Program-made: the position numbers and the translations under genes
Source of the DNA: Sipunculus nudus
Lineage: Eukaryota; Annelida; Sipuncula; Golfingiida; Sipunculidae
Assembly (NCBI GenBank): GCA_026874595.1
Contig: CM049309.1
Coordinates: 70,600,926 to 70,664,925, forward strand
Direction: 5' to 3'
Length of the DNA stretch: 64,000 nucleotides
In this document: piece by piece, positions 25,301 to 34,229 of the stretch
How the letters are laid out: each line of letters opens with the position of its first letter
How positions within the stretch are numbered: position 1 is the first letter of the stretch
Notes under the pieces: generated by a model
Databases searched by the model: none
What the model was told of the DNA's origin: nothing
The model's input: the letters and a program-made list of their open reading frames with translations, nothing else

Positions 25301-28300
25301 AATCACTCATATACATGTGGTGGTTTGACTTATCTGCCTTAAATTTTGCATATGTATACAACTTGGACGGCTTTCTGGATTTTGTGGTAGGTGGCGCAAC
25401 CTACATACACAATTTGGCTGCAGACATCCATGCTAATATGCAACACTTCACTCTATTTCTCCTTGCCACTCAATCCATGCCTCACTTCACCCGTTCCACT
25501 CTGATTTAGGCGGATACAAGTAGTCGCTTGTCAACTACCTGTATTCTAGTTTCTTATATTTTCAGATTTTTTATTATAAATTTATAAAACTTGTAAATAA
25601 ACACATAGAATTGGATAAAAACTGTTTATGGAAAAAGTGGATATGCTAAAATTATAAACTTAAATTTATTCCCTTGAAAGTAAAATAAAGGTATCAGTCC
25701 ATTCTGTCCACTTGCCTGTCCATCTGTAAATTTTTCATATGCAACACAGTATCTCAAAACTTTTACTGTTTTATTTCATGACAGTCTTTTCAGAGTATTT
25801 GTTTTGCAATCATTTATTTAGAACTTTACTATAAACAAGTAGGAGGGCCCCTTTCCTCTTAGCTTCTCATATGCTTATACCGTATTAATTCTAATTTGGC
25901 GACCACTTAAAAATAATTAATTTTCTCAGAGGTCGAGATAATGGAGGATATTTTAAAATTATCTTCCTGCAGAATTTGCGGTGGTCGAGTTTTTAGAGGC
26001 ACGCGGTTTGATAACCTTCCCTAGAGCCGCAGAGCCGCTCTGATCTTAGATCTGTCCAGTCAAGATTGCGATCCTAAACTTGACCAGCCCATATTGCGAT
26101 CCATGCGATCCAAGTGTTTCACCTTGTTAATTTATAGTTATTTTAAAATAAAAAAAAAATATTTGTCAAAATTTTAAAATTTTACTCAGACAAGTACTGA
26201 TTAAATATGTCAATATGTTTGACTAATAATATTAAGACTCGTGGCTGTATCAGCTGTCACAAGACTATGTAAATAATCAAAATCTGTATTGCTGGTTCCT
26301 CAATTTATGTTAATAAAATTAAACTTGCCCATCTCTAGTTTTCTCCTTGTACAATTTATAGGGTGTTCTTATGCTTGAGTTATTTTTTATTCTTATAATG
26401 GTTTCATAGCTGAGATTGCTTTTAATTTTTTTTTATATTTTTTAAAATAAAAATATTTAAATATGATAAAAAATCAGATCTTGGACAAGTTCTCTTTATG
26501 ATTTCTGTAATGTTGATAATTGTCATAAGACTTTTGCTATGTGCTTAGATTGATGTGAAAGTAGTCCAAAGTGAATATAATAGTTTTATGTTTAAATATA
26601 AATTAAAGCCATAAAACCAGGTACTTAAGATCATCATGGTCATACTTATGATCAGTTTGTGAAATTAGTAAATTCTGGATTCTCAAGAACTTTGTTTTGC
26701 TGAAATTGAATAAATACCAGACATGATAAGAATTCTTTGCAAATATATTTGAATGCGAATATGAATATATGTACTCCATAATTTCATGCATAAAAATAGG
26801 AATAAAGGTATGAATGAAAGTATTTGAATACAAATGCAAATACTTTCAAAATGTAAACATGAATGTGTTCATGAATATATTCTATAATATTATTTTAATA
26901 ATCATTTATATCGATTATATTATTAAAAGATCTTTTCATATGCATGATGCTGTTATTATTTTTAATTTAAATTATATTTGACACAATATTTGTTTTTTAT
27001 TTATAATAAATAGTTATTTTATTTAGGTTAACCAGTAATTATTAAATATAAGTTCTTTTTTGTAAAAATCAGAATTACCATGACTGATAATGGACAGGTT
27101 TTTATGCCCCCGCCACAAAGTGGCCGGGGCATATAGTTTTACCCATGTCCGTCATTCCGTCATTCCGTCCTTCCGTCATTCCGAAATCAAACAGTTGTAC
27201 GGACTTTTTTTCGCAATGCCTGCAGATATTGGCCTAATTTTTGGTGTGTGGGCAGATATAGACCAGTTACAGATCGATTTCGCGTTTCGTCCCGGTTGAC
27301 CTACTTTTGACCGTTTTACGGCTCCTAAACTTAGAAAATTTCATGAAAATATGAAATTTCATGACAAATACACATGTACGGACTTTTTTTCGCAGTGCCT
27401 GCAGATATTGGCCTGATTTTTGGTGTGTGGACAGATATAGACCAGTTACAGATGGAGTTCGCGTTTTGTCCCAGTTGACTTACTTTTGACTGTTTTACGG
27501 CTCCTAAACTTAGAAAATTTAATGAAAAATAGAAATATTCATGACAGATACACATGTACGGACTTTTTTTCGCAATGCCTGCAGATATTGGCCTGATTTT
27601 TGATGTGTGGGCAAATATAGACCAGTTACAGATCAAGTTCGCGTTTTGTCCCGGTTGACCTACTTTTGACCGTTGTACAAACATAGAAAATTTCATGAAA
27701 AATAGAAATATTCATGAAAGATACACATGTACAGACTTTTTTTCGCAATGCCTGCAGATATTGGCATGATTTTTGGTGTGTGGGCAGATATGGACCTGTT
27801 ACAGATCGAGTTCGCGTTTCGTCCTGGTTGACCTACTTTTGACTGTTTTATGGCTCCTGAACATAGAAAATTTCATGAAAAATATGAAATATCATGACAA
27901 ATACACATGTACAGACTTTTTTTCGCAATGCCTGCAGATATTGGTCTGATTTTTGGTGTGTGGCCAGATATTGACCAGTTACAGATTGAGTTCGCATTTC
28001 GTCCTGGTTGACCTACTTTTGACTGTTTTACGGCTCCTGAACATAGAAAATTTCATGTAAAACATAAATTTTCATGACAATAACACTTGTACAGACTTTT
28101 CTTCACAATACCTGCAGATATTGGCCTGATTTTTGGTGTGTGGGCAGATAATGACCAGTTACAGATCAAGTTCACGTTTTGTCCCAGTTGACCTATTTTT
28201 GACCGTTTGACGGTGCTCTAACAAAGAAAATTTCATAAAAAGGTGCATATGTATAGACTTTTTTTCACAGTGCCTGCAGATATTGGCCTGATTTTTGGTG

Positions 28301-31300
28301 TGTAGGCAGATAATGACCAGTTACAGATCGAGTTCTTGTTTTCTCTCAGTTGACCTACTTTTGACCATTTGACTGCTCCTGAACATAGAAAGTTTCATGA
28401 AAAATATAAATTTTCATAACAAATGCATATGTACTTACTTTTTTTCCTCAATGCCTGCAGATACCACCCTGATTTTTTATGTGTGGGCAGATAATGACAG
28501 TTACAGATCGAGTTCGCGTTTCATCCGGGTTGACCTACTTTTGATTGTTTTACGGCTTCTAAACATAGAAAATTTCATGAAAGACAGAAATTTTTATGGA
28601 AAATGCACATGTATGGACTTTTTTTCACAATGCCTGCATATACTGGCATGATTTTTGGTGTGTTGCTTGATAATGACCCGTTACAGATCGAGTTTGCATT
28701 TTGCCCTTGTTGACCTACTTTTGACCATACGACACCTCCTGGACTTAAAAAAATTTTCAAAATTTTACAAATGTTTCTAATTTGCCCAAGGCGGGGGCAT
28801 TCGTGTCGTTCCGACACATCTAGTTTTCAAATAATTCTACTGCAATGTAGATAAAGTTATATGGCCAAGTCAAAACCTATGTGAAAACAGCACACCATTT
28901 CCAACTGTATATAACATAAATGACATCAATCCTCTTCCCTGTCTCCAAGGATATTATCATAATCTTACATAACTTGAGTTAAACACCATCAGCTCATAAA
29001 AGAGCTTATATTACCACACAAAACCTGCACTTGCCTACCTCCTCTTCCAAATCAAATTTTGTGAGCATATAAAACCCATAGGTTCCTTGCAACCATGCAA
29101 TACTAAATGAGTTGGTGAAACATCCCATGTTTCACTCCTGTGATATGAAGGAGTGAAAATTGTCTTTCTGTATTATAATTGTATTTATTATGGGAAATTG
29201 GTACAATGCATACCAAATGAGTTGGTAAAACAACCAATGTTTCACTCATGAGATCGTAAAAGCATGGATCGCAATATGGGCTGGTCAAGTTTAGGATTGC
29301 AATCTCGGCTGGACTGATCTTAGATCTGAAAGACAGGATTGCGATCGCAGTTTGGGCCAGCCTGAACTGCGATCGCAATTTGGGCTGGACAGATCTAAGA
29401 TCCGTCCAGATCGCGATCTGGGCCTTGACATATATATCACTCCTAGGCCCATAATGTTTTCTCTACCTTATGGCATTATATTAATGGTTTCCGGCCACAA
29501 TTTTCATGTATAACACAGTAAAATATACACATCAGATTTTGTTTATGCTCATCTGAAAATGGAATTGAAAAAAATTTTTACAGCATTTTATTTCAGTTTA
29601 TAAATTAAACATGTATTATTTTACTTCAGCTTATCTCCACTTTTTAGCCAAGCCAAGCCAAAAGAAGTATACGCTCATCGAGCAGCTACAGGTTGCTGCG
29701 GTCAAGACCTCAGCCCTGTGCGCTCCTTAAGCACGTTCTCTGAGCCAACAGTCGCAGTGCCACGCCAAGCCAAGCAAGGAGCCATAGGGGGCGCCCTCTT
29801 CTCTCCAGGGTTGAAGTCCTTGTTAGAAAGCTACAGCACCCACAGCCACAAAGCCCGAAGCAACCCGCATTCCCTCTACCGATCCCAGCAGCGGAGACCC
29901 AGCCATGCCATTCGAGAGCCGAACTCGATCATTGTGAACGACTTTACTTCGAGACGCAAAGCCCTTTTACTTGCGTTTTTGGTCATTTGGACCGTTTAAC
30001 CAGTTTCCCAGTTATGCAAGTTAACAAGTTTTTTCTTCATCGGCAATCCACTTTTTAGCGAACCTGTGAGCTTATGCGATGGTGTGGCGTCGTCCGGCTT
30101 CCGTCGTCCGGCGTCTGTACATTAACCCATACTAACTTGAAAACGGCAAGAGTAAGCATCACGAAATTTTATGCAAAAAATTAGTCATCTGAAAAACTCT
30201 ATCGGATTTTGCTTATTTTTTGGCTAACTGCATTTTCTTAGATTTTATTGAGAAAAAGCTAAAATAGCTTTAAAAATCTTCTTCTCCGAAACTGTTCAGC
30301 CAGATTGTCCAATATTTCACAGAAATGATCCCTGGAACAATCTCTCTCAAGTTTGTTCGAATGGTTTAAGTTCGGTGATTTTTGGCTGAGTTACAGCTAG
30401 TTGAACTTAGTCATCTGTCCAAAAAAGCATACTAAAATTACAAACTTAGAAACAGCTGGAGCTATCATCACCAAATTTTATGCCAATGTTGGTCACATGA
30501 GTCATATCTGAAATTGAGGTATTGGTGGCGCCACCTGCATCTGCCTTTTTTGTACAAGGGTCATCAGTGCCCGTATCATACTGACAGCTACAAATAACTT
30601 CTTCTCTGAAATGATATAGCCAATTTGTTTAATATCGCACAGAAATGATCCTAGGGTAGTGCTTTCTGAAGTTTGTTCAAATGGTCTCAGTTCAGTGACT
30701 TTTGCTAAGTTATGGGAAGCTGAATTTAGTCATATACCATGACAGCCTATTTTAGCTAAGTGGCTACAAAAATCTTCTTCTCAAAAACCACTGGGCCAAA
30801 TTCTTAAATCTCACACATTAATTATCCTTAGATGTTGATAATTCAAGTTTGTTCAAATGGTTTTGGTTCAGTGATTTTTGGCTGAGTTATGGGTAGCTTA
30901 ACTTAGCCATTTTGCTGTATTTTCCCGTATGAGTTATAAACCTGCAAAACATTTTTAGACTGACGCCACTGAGGCCAATTTGTTTAATATTTTACAAGAA
31001 TAGTCCCCTGAATAATTCTTATAATGATTATCTTTTATGGTGCCAAAGAATGAATTATGGCTGAATTATAAAGATTTAATTAAGTCATTTTACCATATAT
31101 GGTAGCTGTGTAAAGCAGATTCATCTAGCCTAGCAACAGTTTATCAGCATCCCTTACATCATGCCTCTAGACCTTCAGATTTCAGGTTATCTATGGTTGA
31201 TATTGACAAGAATGTTTTTTAAAAGCTTTTAAAAAATGTAGATTTATGATTTTAGATATACTTCTTACCAGGCAATGTCAACAATCACAGGTGTACAGCT

Positions 31301-34229
31301 CTCTGTGGGTATATAAAGACGGCTATACATAGATTATAAATAATTGGTATCCATACTCAACTTAATTCAAGATTTTGCCGTCAGTGAGATGTATCTGTAT
31401 TATAATTTTGCATTCAATATGCATCTGTAGTAATTTTTAGTGAGCCTGTGAGCTAATTTGATGTTGTGGCGGCGTCCATAGTCCACCTTCTGTAAGTTAA
31501 CCCATACTATTCGAAAACGACTGGAGCTAGCATCATGAAATGTAATGTTAAAAATTAGCCATCTGAAAAACTCTGCATTTTCTTAGATTTTAATGAGTAA
31601 AAAATTAAAAAACCTTTAAAAATCTTCTCTGACGACACGGTCAAGCCAAATTGTTCAGTATTTCACAGAAATGATCTTTTATATCATATCTTACAAGTTT
31701 GTTCGAATGGTTCAAGTATGATATAAAAGATTAAAAAGTATTTTAGCCAAAGTTTTTCAGTATGTGTAAACAGATTTACCAACAGGCCAAGATTGTGTCT
31801 GTAATTTAAATAGGTTGAGAAACTGCCAACTGTTTCAGATTTGGCAACAGATCAAGAGTTCTTTCAGTGCAGCCAGATATAGGTCAAGAGTTCAATCAGT
31901 GCAGCCAAGCACAAGGCATGTGATCACCTCATGGGTGACATGTGAACACCTCATGGGCACCATGTTATAACCTCAAAGGTAGCATGTGATCAACTCATGA
32001 GTATCATGTGATCACCTCATGTGTGTCATGCCCCTCAGGGCTGCATGTGGAGCCAATCTGAGAGCTTATGCAATGGTGTGGCTACTATTTCAGATTAGGC
32101 AACAGGTCAAGAGTTCACTCAGTGCAGCCAGGTATAGGTCAGGAGTTCACTCTGTGCAGTAGCTGCATTCTATTGATAGCAGTGGTAGACTGCCCACTGC
32201 ATCAGATTTGGCACAAAAGTTCAGCCTGGATCTATTTATAGCTTTGGCAGACTGCCAACTGTGTTAGATTATGCAACAGGTCAAGAGTTCACTCAGTGCA
32301 GCCAGGTACAGGTCAAAAGTTTACTCAGTCTAGCCAGGTGCAGGTCATGAGTTCACTCAATGCAGTAGCCTGAGCAAGCAATTTGTCACAGTTCACTCGG
32401 GGCAACTGCCTTTCTCACCTAAACCTGGTCAGCCCCATGCATCAGACTCAAGGTAGGTTTGATGTATTGGCCTAATATAATGACCTGTCTATGTGTCTTT
32501 GATGGCTTTCTCACACACAAGACAGGTGTCGCCACCCACAATGACTTTTGCACAGTTTGTGTCCCTGCGTTTTCTCAGGAGGGGTTTGATATATCAGTCT
32601 GAAATTGGGCATATGTATATATCTCAGATAGCTTTGTTGTATACAAGACTGGTAGTGCCAGCTACAATCATTTTTGTGTTGTGTGCACCCATGCCAGAAT
32701 TTCAGCAGTGATCTTTGTGTAATTGTTTCATATTCAAAATAGTTAGTACTTGCATTGTTCATATACATGAAAAGTAATGGTCCAGCATTGAAGCATTATA
32801 CCTGGTGTATTTCCCAATGCACAGGTTCGCATTAGGCCTGTAGGCCTTGTTACCTTATTCTATAATTAACAGGTATTCATACATTCCCATTGTTATTTTA
32901 TCCACATATTTCTGTCACATAGCTGAAATAATAGTACTTCTAGAAATATTTGATCATGAGAGACTCCTGCACCTTTTATATAGTCCATAACAAGTGCACA
33001 GTTTTAGATTGCCAAATATATATTTAATATTTGAATATCATCAGTGAGTTGGACCATTTCCTTTTGTCTTTTAAATGCTAATTATATATTTTAAAAAATC
33101 ATTATATTTTGCATTTGGTAGTATTTTCCAAAATTCAGCTGAGCGATGTGACCCATTGGTCCATTGTTATAAGAAAATAAAGGAAATATAGAGATTTGTT
33201 GGATCACCACCTCTAAAAATTTTCATTTAGGTGTCATGTTTGTTACTAATTATTCAGCTACTTATGAGGAAAAATCTAGGTCTTCACCTTTCCGATGGAT
33301 TGGTACAAAATGAAAATGCCTTTCCGTGCACGAGTATGTCTGTCTTAGACAGGCGAAAGGCATTTTTTAGACCCCTGTATAGTATAAACTTTTAAAACAA
33401 ATTTTGACAAAATGTCCAGACAAACATCACCATTTAGACACTTGATTAAAATCCATGTTTTTTTTTCTTTTCAGTTACACTTCAGGTTGTATCATGTTCA
33501 TCATCTCTCTTATCCATGAGCTGGTCTCTGGTATCCTACCACCGATCACTTCGGAGTTCTTTACCATTCAAAGAAGAAATGTCATGGCCAGGTTCTATCA
33601 TGCAGTTCACATGGAAAGCGCTGATGATCGCGGGTAGGGTGCTTACCTTTGCCGTGTTTGCTGCGAGGTACGACTTCTGGATCGCTGTTCTTGTTGGCTG
33701 TCACTGGATGTTAATGTTCGGGTGGATATACATATTCCTAGAAAGTTCTTTCTGTGGGAAAAACAACAAAGTAGGGGAGTTCTTCTTTAATATTGTTATG
33801 GCTGTAGTGTATATATTTACGTTTTTAAATCTCACTGAAGGTCACACAAGATTGCGCTATCTCTTTTTTTACTGTGTTACATATGGTGAAAACATAGGCA
33901 TGATCGCTGCCTGGTATGTGGCAACGGCTACCAGCTCACTGTGGTATCAGATACCGGTACTGGCAGTGGTAGTGGGGGGATTTCCATTAGGAGTGATCTG
34001 CCAAATTATATATTACCTCACCTGTCATCCAAATAACAGATTAGAGGACCCTGACAGGCATATTAAGGTATGGATACCATGCTCAAAACTGCTCGGTCAA
34101 GTGAAAGACCAATCACACAGGAAAAGTCAGTCCTCGGAGCAGAAGAGAACAGTTCATAGCAAGAGTAACAATCCAGTTGTAGTCAATAGCCAGCCACCTG
34201 CTTTAGTTATACATGAATCACATGTTTAA
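8212..34229 (+). CDS. XK-related (XKR) membrane protein, three coding exons
   Basis: Joining 8212-9176, 12961-13166 and 33475-34229 gives one open frame of 641 residues. Junction codons are split as ag|g (Arg322) and a|tt (Ile391), both at GT..AG introns. Residues 1-230 are polar, charged and probably disordered. From about 235 come membrane segments with XK-family hallmarks: [10 protein letters not shown] across junction 1, then [15 protein letters not shown] and [14 protein letters not shown] in exon 2, then [13 protein letters not shown] and [18 protein letters not shown] in exon 3. The family comprises plasma-membrane proteins. XKR8, XKR4, XKR9 and nematode CED-8 scramble phospholipids after caspase cleavage, while other members have no proven activity, so scramblase function here is inferred. 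The start ATG has A at -3 and is the first ATG of the frame near a CCAAT-bearing leader. An upstream non-coding exon cannot be excluded. Which paralogue this is cannot be told by eye. Confidence 0.93.
9213..9430. repeat. Dispersed repeat J, second copy
   Basis: It begins 37 bp into intron 1 and matches about 5505-5740 over roughly 220 bp at moderate identity. It is non-coding and unclassified. The two copies are direct repeats that bracket exon 1. Confidence 0.5.
9431..11839. other. XKR intron 1, mostly unassigned
   Basis: AT-rich intronic DNA. ACAGTAAAACCTGTAAAACC near 11141 resembles a worn pogo/mariner-type terminus, but no partner end was found. No coding exon with XKR similarity was seen between exons 1 and 2. 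Confidence 0.4.
11840..12700. repeat. Tandem array, ~143-bp unit, about six copies
   Basis: Units share AACTCAACAACAACATACTGCAGCTTTCC, then AATTCACAGGGATGRTTGGTACCTATGA, then GGCTCCAGACCTAT. The CTGCAG box falls at about 11871, 12014, 12160, 12303 and 12427, giving spacings near 143-146 with one shorter unit. The last unit is decayed. It sits inside intron 1, ending 260 bp before exon 2. It could be a local satellite or the core of an eroded element. Confidence 0.8.
12961..13166 (+). CDS. XKR exon 2 (residues 322-391 split)
   Basis: This exon is too short and too intron-bound to show as a large open frame of its own. It follows a TTTTGTCAG acceptor at 12960 and precedes a GTGAGT donor at 13167. 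In the frame set by exon 1 it reads [20 protein letters not shown], then [19 protein letters not shown], then [20 protein letters not shown]. The EAAPQLxLQLYI stretch is the most conserved signature of XK-related proteins. The phase (1 base in, 1 base out) fits both neighbours exactly. Confidence 0.93.
13255..14055. repeat. 27-bp minisatellite built on the palindrome ATGAGAATTCTCAT
   Basis: About 25-30 diverged units of the form AGAATGAGAATTCTCATATGTCCAGGA start ~90 bp after the exon 2 donor. The GAGAATTCTC core is self-complementary, so the array could form cruciforms or hairpins in RNA. Units decay toward the right end. Open frames on either strand here are by-products of the repeat. Confidence 0.88.
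14056..15880. other. XKR intron 2, unassigned
   Basis: AT-rich intronic DNA with no recognisable gene or complete element. A small frame at 15535-15732 shows no family features. Confidence 0.4.
15890..17215 (-). mobile_element. Family D-like core fragments, minus strand, split by a MITE
   Basis: The pieces 15965-16200 and 16985-17215 carry ATTGTAGGTGGC, CTTGTGTATGAGAAAAC and GATGGATGAACATG, the minus-strand form of the D core seen at 3.8-5.1 kb. No terminal hairpins are clear, so this is a worn or partial copy. A TA-flanked MITE interrupts it at 16251-16982. Confidence 0.5.
16251..16982. mobile_element. Mariner/pogo-like MITE with TA target duplication
   Basis: The left end CAGTCCAACCTGTCTGAATG pairs with the right end, whose reverse complement is CAGTCGGACCTATCTAATGCG, and the inverted match continues into GACCACC. 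TA lies on both sides (16249-16250 and 16983-16984). The 732-bp length, internal copies of the CGACCACCTG theme and lack of a transposase mark it as a MITE. The frame at 16502-16732 resembles no transposase I know. Confidence 0.78.
17258..17279. repeat. (TA)n microsatellite, left of family F
   Basis: A short pure TA run adjoins the left inverted arm of the family F element. Confidence 0.85.
17278..19266. mobile_element. Family F, ~2-kb element with ~107-bp inverted ends
   Basis: The left arm 17278-17384 and right arm 19160-19266 are reverse complements at roughly 85-90% identity. Each arm holds five or six TGCCGA/TTGCCGAA boxes about 10-16 bp apart, which could be repeated transposase sites. 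The element lies exactly between TA microsatellites. The interior has three ~90-bp direct repeats (17464-17655: TTGTACATATCAGTAAATTA, CAGCAGACGGTGATT) and a TC-rich tract. No transposase is seen. The class is uncertain; a long-TIR MITE is the simplest reading. Confidence 0.7.
17842..17917. repeat. (TC)n microsatellite
   Basis: A run of about 20 CT dinucleotides with impure TC/CTCC flanks, inside family F. Confidence 0.9.
19267..19352. repeat. (TA)n microsatellite, right of family F
   Basis: About 80 bases of near-pure AT repeat. Frames reading repeated Tyr-Ile on both strands come from it. Confidence 0.95.
19354..19660. mobile_element. Family G element, left half of a split copy
   Basis: It begins CAGGGGTCATAATACTTTG after the TA microsatellite and follows the intact copy at 2660-3162 as far as AAATTATACACCATTTT, where a family C start takes over. 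The rest of the same copy resumes at 33167. The two parts sum to about 518 bp against 503 bp for the intact copy. Confidence 0.8.
19661..20112 (+). mobile_element. Family C (alpha subtype) 5' part
   Basis: It starts AGCTCAGCATACTATAAC and reads TTGAGCTATAGTGATTGTCC, the family C start hairpin, then GACGTCCCCAAGTTCTCCTACC and the core shared with 40813-42280. Core identity to the other alpha copy is clear to about 20110, where the text becomes family D. Its matching end may be either 29089 or 33166. Confidence 0.7.
20113..22378 (+). mobile_element. Family D element, 5'-incomplete, hosting a TRIM-like insert
   Basis: From about 20113 the sequence aligns with the D core (ATGCAAATGTTGGTCATGTG, GGTGCCACCTACATTGATCTG). 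It then follows the ~35-bp CAGGTATAGGTCAAGAGTTC / CAGTGCAG units and ACAAGACTGGTGGTGCCACC units shared with 30.5-32.7 kb and 58.6-62.5 kb. It ends with the D terminal hairpin AGGCCTGTAGGCC at 22363-22375. The D start is missing, apparently lost at the junction with family C. A 676-bp LTR-type insert lies at 21456-22131. Confidence 0.68.
21456..22131 (-). mobile_element. TRIM-like miniature LTR element in triplet form (fossil)
   Basis: There are three ~141-156 bp LTR-like repeats (21456-21596, 21716-21856, 21976-22131), each opening TGTTACGRGG and closing GTAACA. Two ~119-bp spacers separate them. Each spacer opens with TTGGGGCTCGGCC, a plausible tRNA primer-binding site, and closes with a purine-rich AAGAGGGG tract. 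ATAT flanks both ends, and an empty site is preserved in a related D copy near 32620. The LTRs contain tRNA-like promoter boxes (TAGCGAAGCGG at 22033-22043; GGTTCGAATCC at 21802-21812), recalling Cassandra and the animal Helenus/Ajax type. The signals read on the plus strand as listed, so orientation is tentative. It has no coding capacity. The near-identical repeats suggest a recent arrival. Confidence 0.65.
22511..23969 (+). mobile_element. Family A (Helentron/pearl-like) element, copy A1
   Basis: It starts TGTATCTGCCAAAAC, with a hairpin closing at GTTTTGCGGATAC. A GCC-repeat box follows, then ~290-bp tandem units, each holding two GGTGGCGCCACC palindromes and CTCATATCTCTGCAGTGGTTT. It ends with GGCGGATAC (reverse complement of the start), the hairpin GTAGTCGCTTGTCGACTAC and ATTCTAG before a T-run. 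It is non-coding. This end structure fits the Helentron group: short inverted repeats, subterminal on one side, then a hairpin and CTAG. Confidence 0.82.
24100..25549 (+). mobile_element. Family A element, copy A2
   Basis: Same ends as A1: TGTATCCGCCAAAACAGAG at the start, then GGCGGATAC, GTAGTCGCTTGTCAACTAC and ATTCTAG at the finish. It has a longer (CCG)n box and about five half-units with GGTGGCGCCACC. It lies 130 bp after A1 in the same orientation. The cores differ enough that A1 and A2 look like separate insertions or an old duplication. Confidence 0.82.
25550..27103. other. Intron 2 filler within the nested block
   Basis: AT-rich. About 26041-26105 is the inverted partner of 29268-29330. 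About 26510-27060 is homologous to 42710-43180, the tail of the other family C alpha element, which supports this being the body of the same C element. The minus-strand frame at 26603-26839 has a counterpart in that copy but reads as repeat, not protein. Confidence 0.5.
27104..28823 (+). mobile_element. Family B (Helentron/pearl-like) element, copy B1
   Basis: It starts ATGCCCCCGCC, folding with GGGGCAT. About nine tandem units of ~178 bp follow; each has TGCCTGCAGATATTGG, CAGTTACAGATCGAGTTCGC and GTTGACCTACTTTTGACCG. It ends GGCGGGGGCAT, the hairpin GTGTCGTTCCGACAC and ATCTAG before T's. The 11-bp end repeat is perfect. No palindrome box is present in this core. It is non-coding; the open frames come from the repeat. 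Confidence 0.85.
28824..29089 (+). mobile_element. Family C (alpha) 3' tail
   Basis: TTATATGGCCAAGTCAAAAC, AATCCTCTTCCCTGTCTCC and CCACACAAAACC are shared with 43200-43439. The tail closes ACCCATAGGTTCCTTG, matching the other alpha copy's ACCCATAGGTCCCTTG. The preceding short inverted repeat is worn. It is therefore a candidate end for the C element that begins at 19661. Confidence 0.6.
29090..29640. repeat. Hairpin-bearing repeats and an inverted partner of 26.0 kb
   Basis: Two diverged ~40-bp copies (CAAATGAGTTGGTNAAACA .. ATGTTTCACTCNTGNGAT) lie about 110 bp apart, and each can pair GTGAAACAT with ATGTTTCAC. Then 29268-29330 (GGATCGCAATATGGGCTGGT, CAAGTTTAGGATTGCAATC) is the reverse complement of about 26041-26105. 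Further copies of GCGATCGCA / TGGGCTGG follow to 29430. Confidence 0.6.
29641..30003 (+). other. GC-rich island with an open frame of about 116 codons, unclassified
   Basis: An open frame without a clear ATG runs from about 29646 to TAA near 30000. It is basic and Ser/Pro-rich, and ends [14 protein letters not shown]. Base composition is far richer in GC than its surroundings. CAGCCCTGTGCGCTCCTTAA at 29711-29730 is repeated exactly at about 1639-1658. It could be a fragment of an unrecognised element or of a processed gene copy. I recognise no protein family. Confidence 0.35.
30057..32849 (+). mobile_element. Family D (Helentron/pearl-like) element, composite
   Basis: It starts AGCGAACCTGTGAGCTTATG after a T-run. 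The core has AAACGGCAAGAGTAAGCATC-type units, a GGTGGCGCCACC box at 30525 and the CAGGTATAGGTCAAGAGTTC tract. It ends CACAGGTTCGCATT, the hairpin AGGCCTGTAGGCCT and CTTG before T. The short repeat GCGAACCTGTG / CACAGGTTCGC is perfect over 11 bp. A second D start lies inside at 31439, so one D copy appears inserted in another and they share the only end. Confidence 0.8.
31915..32035. repeat. ~24-bp minisatellite in the D element
   Basis: About five units of CATGTGATCACCTCATGGGTGA with drift. The unit contains the palindrome TGATCA. It is absent from the D copies at 20.1-22.4 and 58.2-63.3 kb. Confidence 0.75.
32850..33166 (+). mobile_element. Outer block tail with a family C 3' end
   Basis: Unassigned AT-rich DNA up to 33133, then TTCAGCTGAGCGATGTGACC, CATTGGTCCATTG, the worn family C end. 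The block closes at 33166, exactly where the split family G copy resumes. Confidence 0.6.
33167..33377. mobile_element. Family G element, right half of the split copy
   Basis: It resumes at ATAAGAAAATAAAGGAAATA, collinear with 2960 of the intact copy. It runs through TCTTCACCTTTCCGATGGAT and AGACAGGCGAAAGGCA, and ends GACCCCTG. The right end lies 97 bp before exon 3. Confidence 0.8.
33475..34229 (+). CDS. XKR exon 3, C-terminal half and stop
   Basis: The acceptor is a long T-run ending CAG at 33472-33474. A second possible CAG acceptor (33483-33485) would be out of phase. In frame the exon begins TLQVV and runs through [13 protein letters not shown], then about five or six hydrophobic segments to [15 protein letters not shown] polar tail of ~65 residues ends at TAA 34227-34229. 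[10 protein letters not shown] and [11 protein letters not shown] are strong family matches. The tail has LEDPD but no clear DxxD caspase site of the kind used in vertebrate XKR8. The exon starts 97 bp after the right end of a mobile element, yet the splice site looks intact. Confidence 0.93.

Noticed and set aside
22800-25500. A CRISPR-like array (regular repeats with spacers)
   Set aside because: Spacing and spacers are themselves repeated and the host is a eukaryote; these are tandem element cores.
27090-28817. Plus- and minus-strand frames across copy B1
   Set aside because: The frames follow the ~178-bp unit and are broken at unit drift; no protein family resemblance.
33483-33485. Alternative CAG acceptor for XKR exon 3
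   Set aside because: It would drop TLQ and shift phase against exon 2; the acceptor at 33474 restores the frame exactly.
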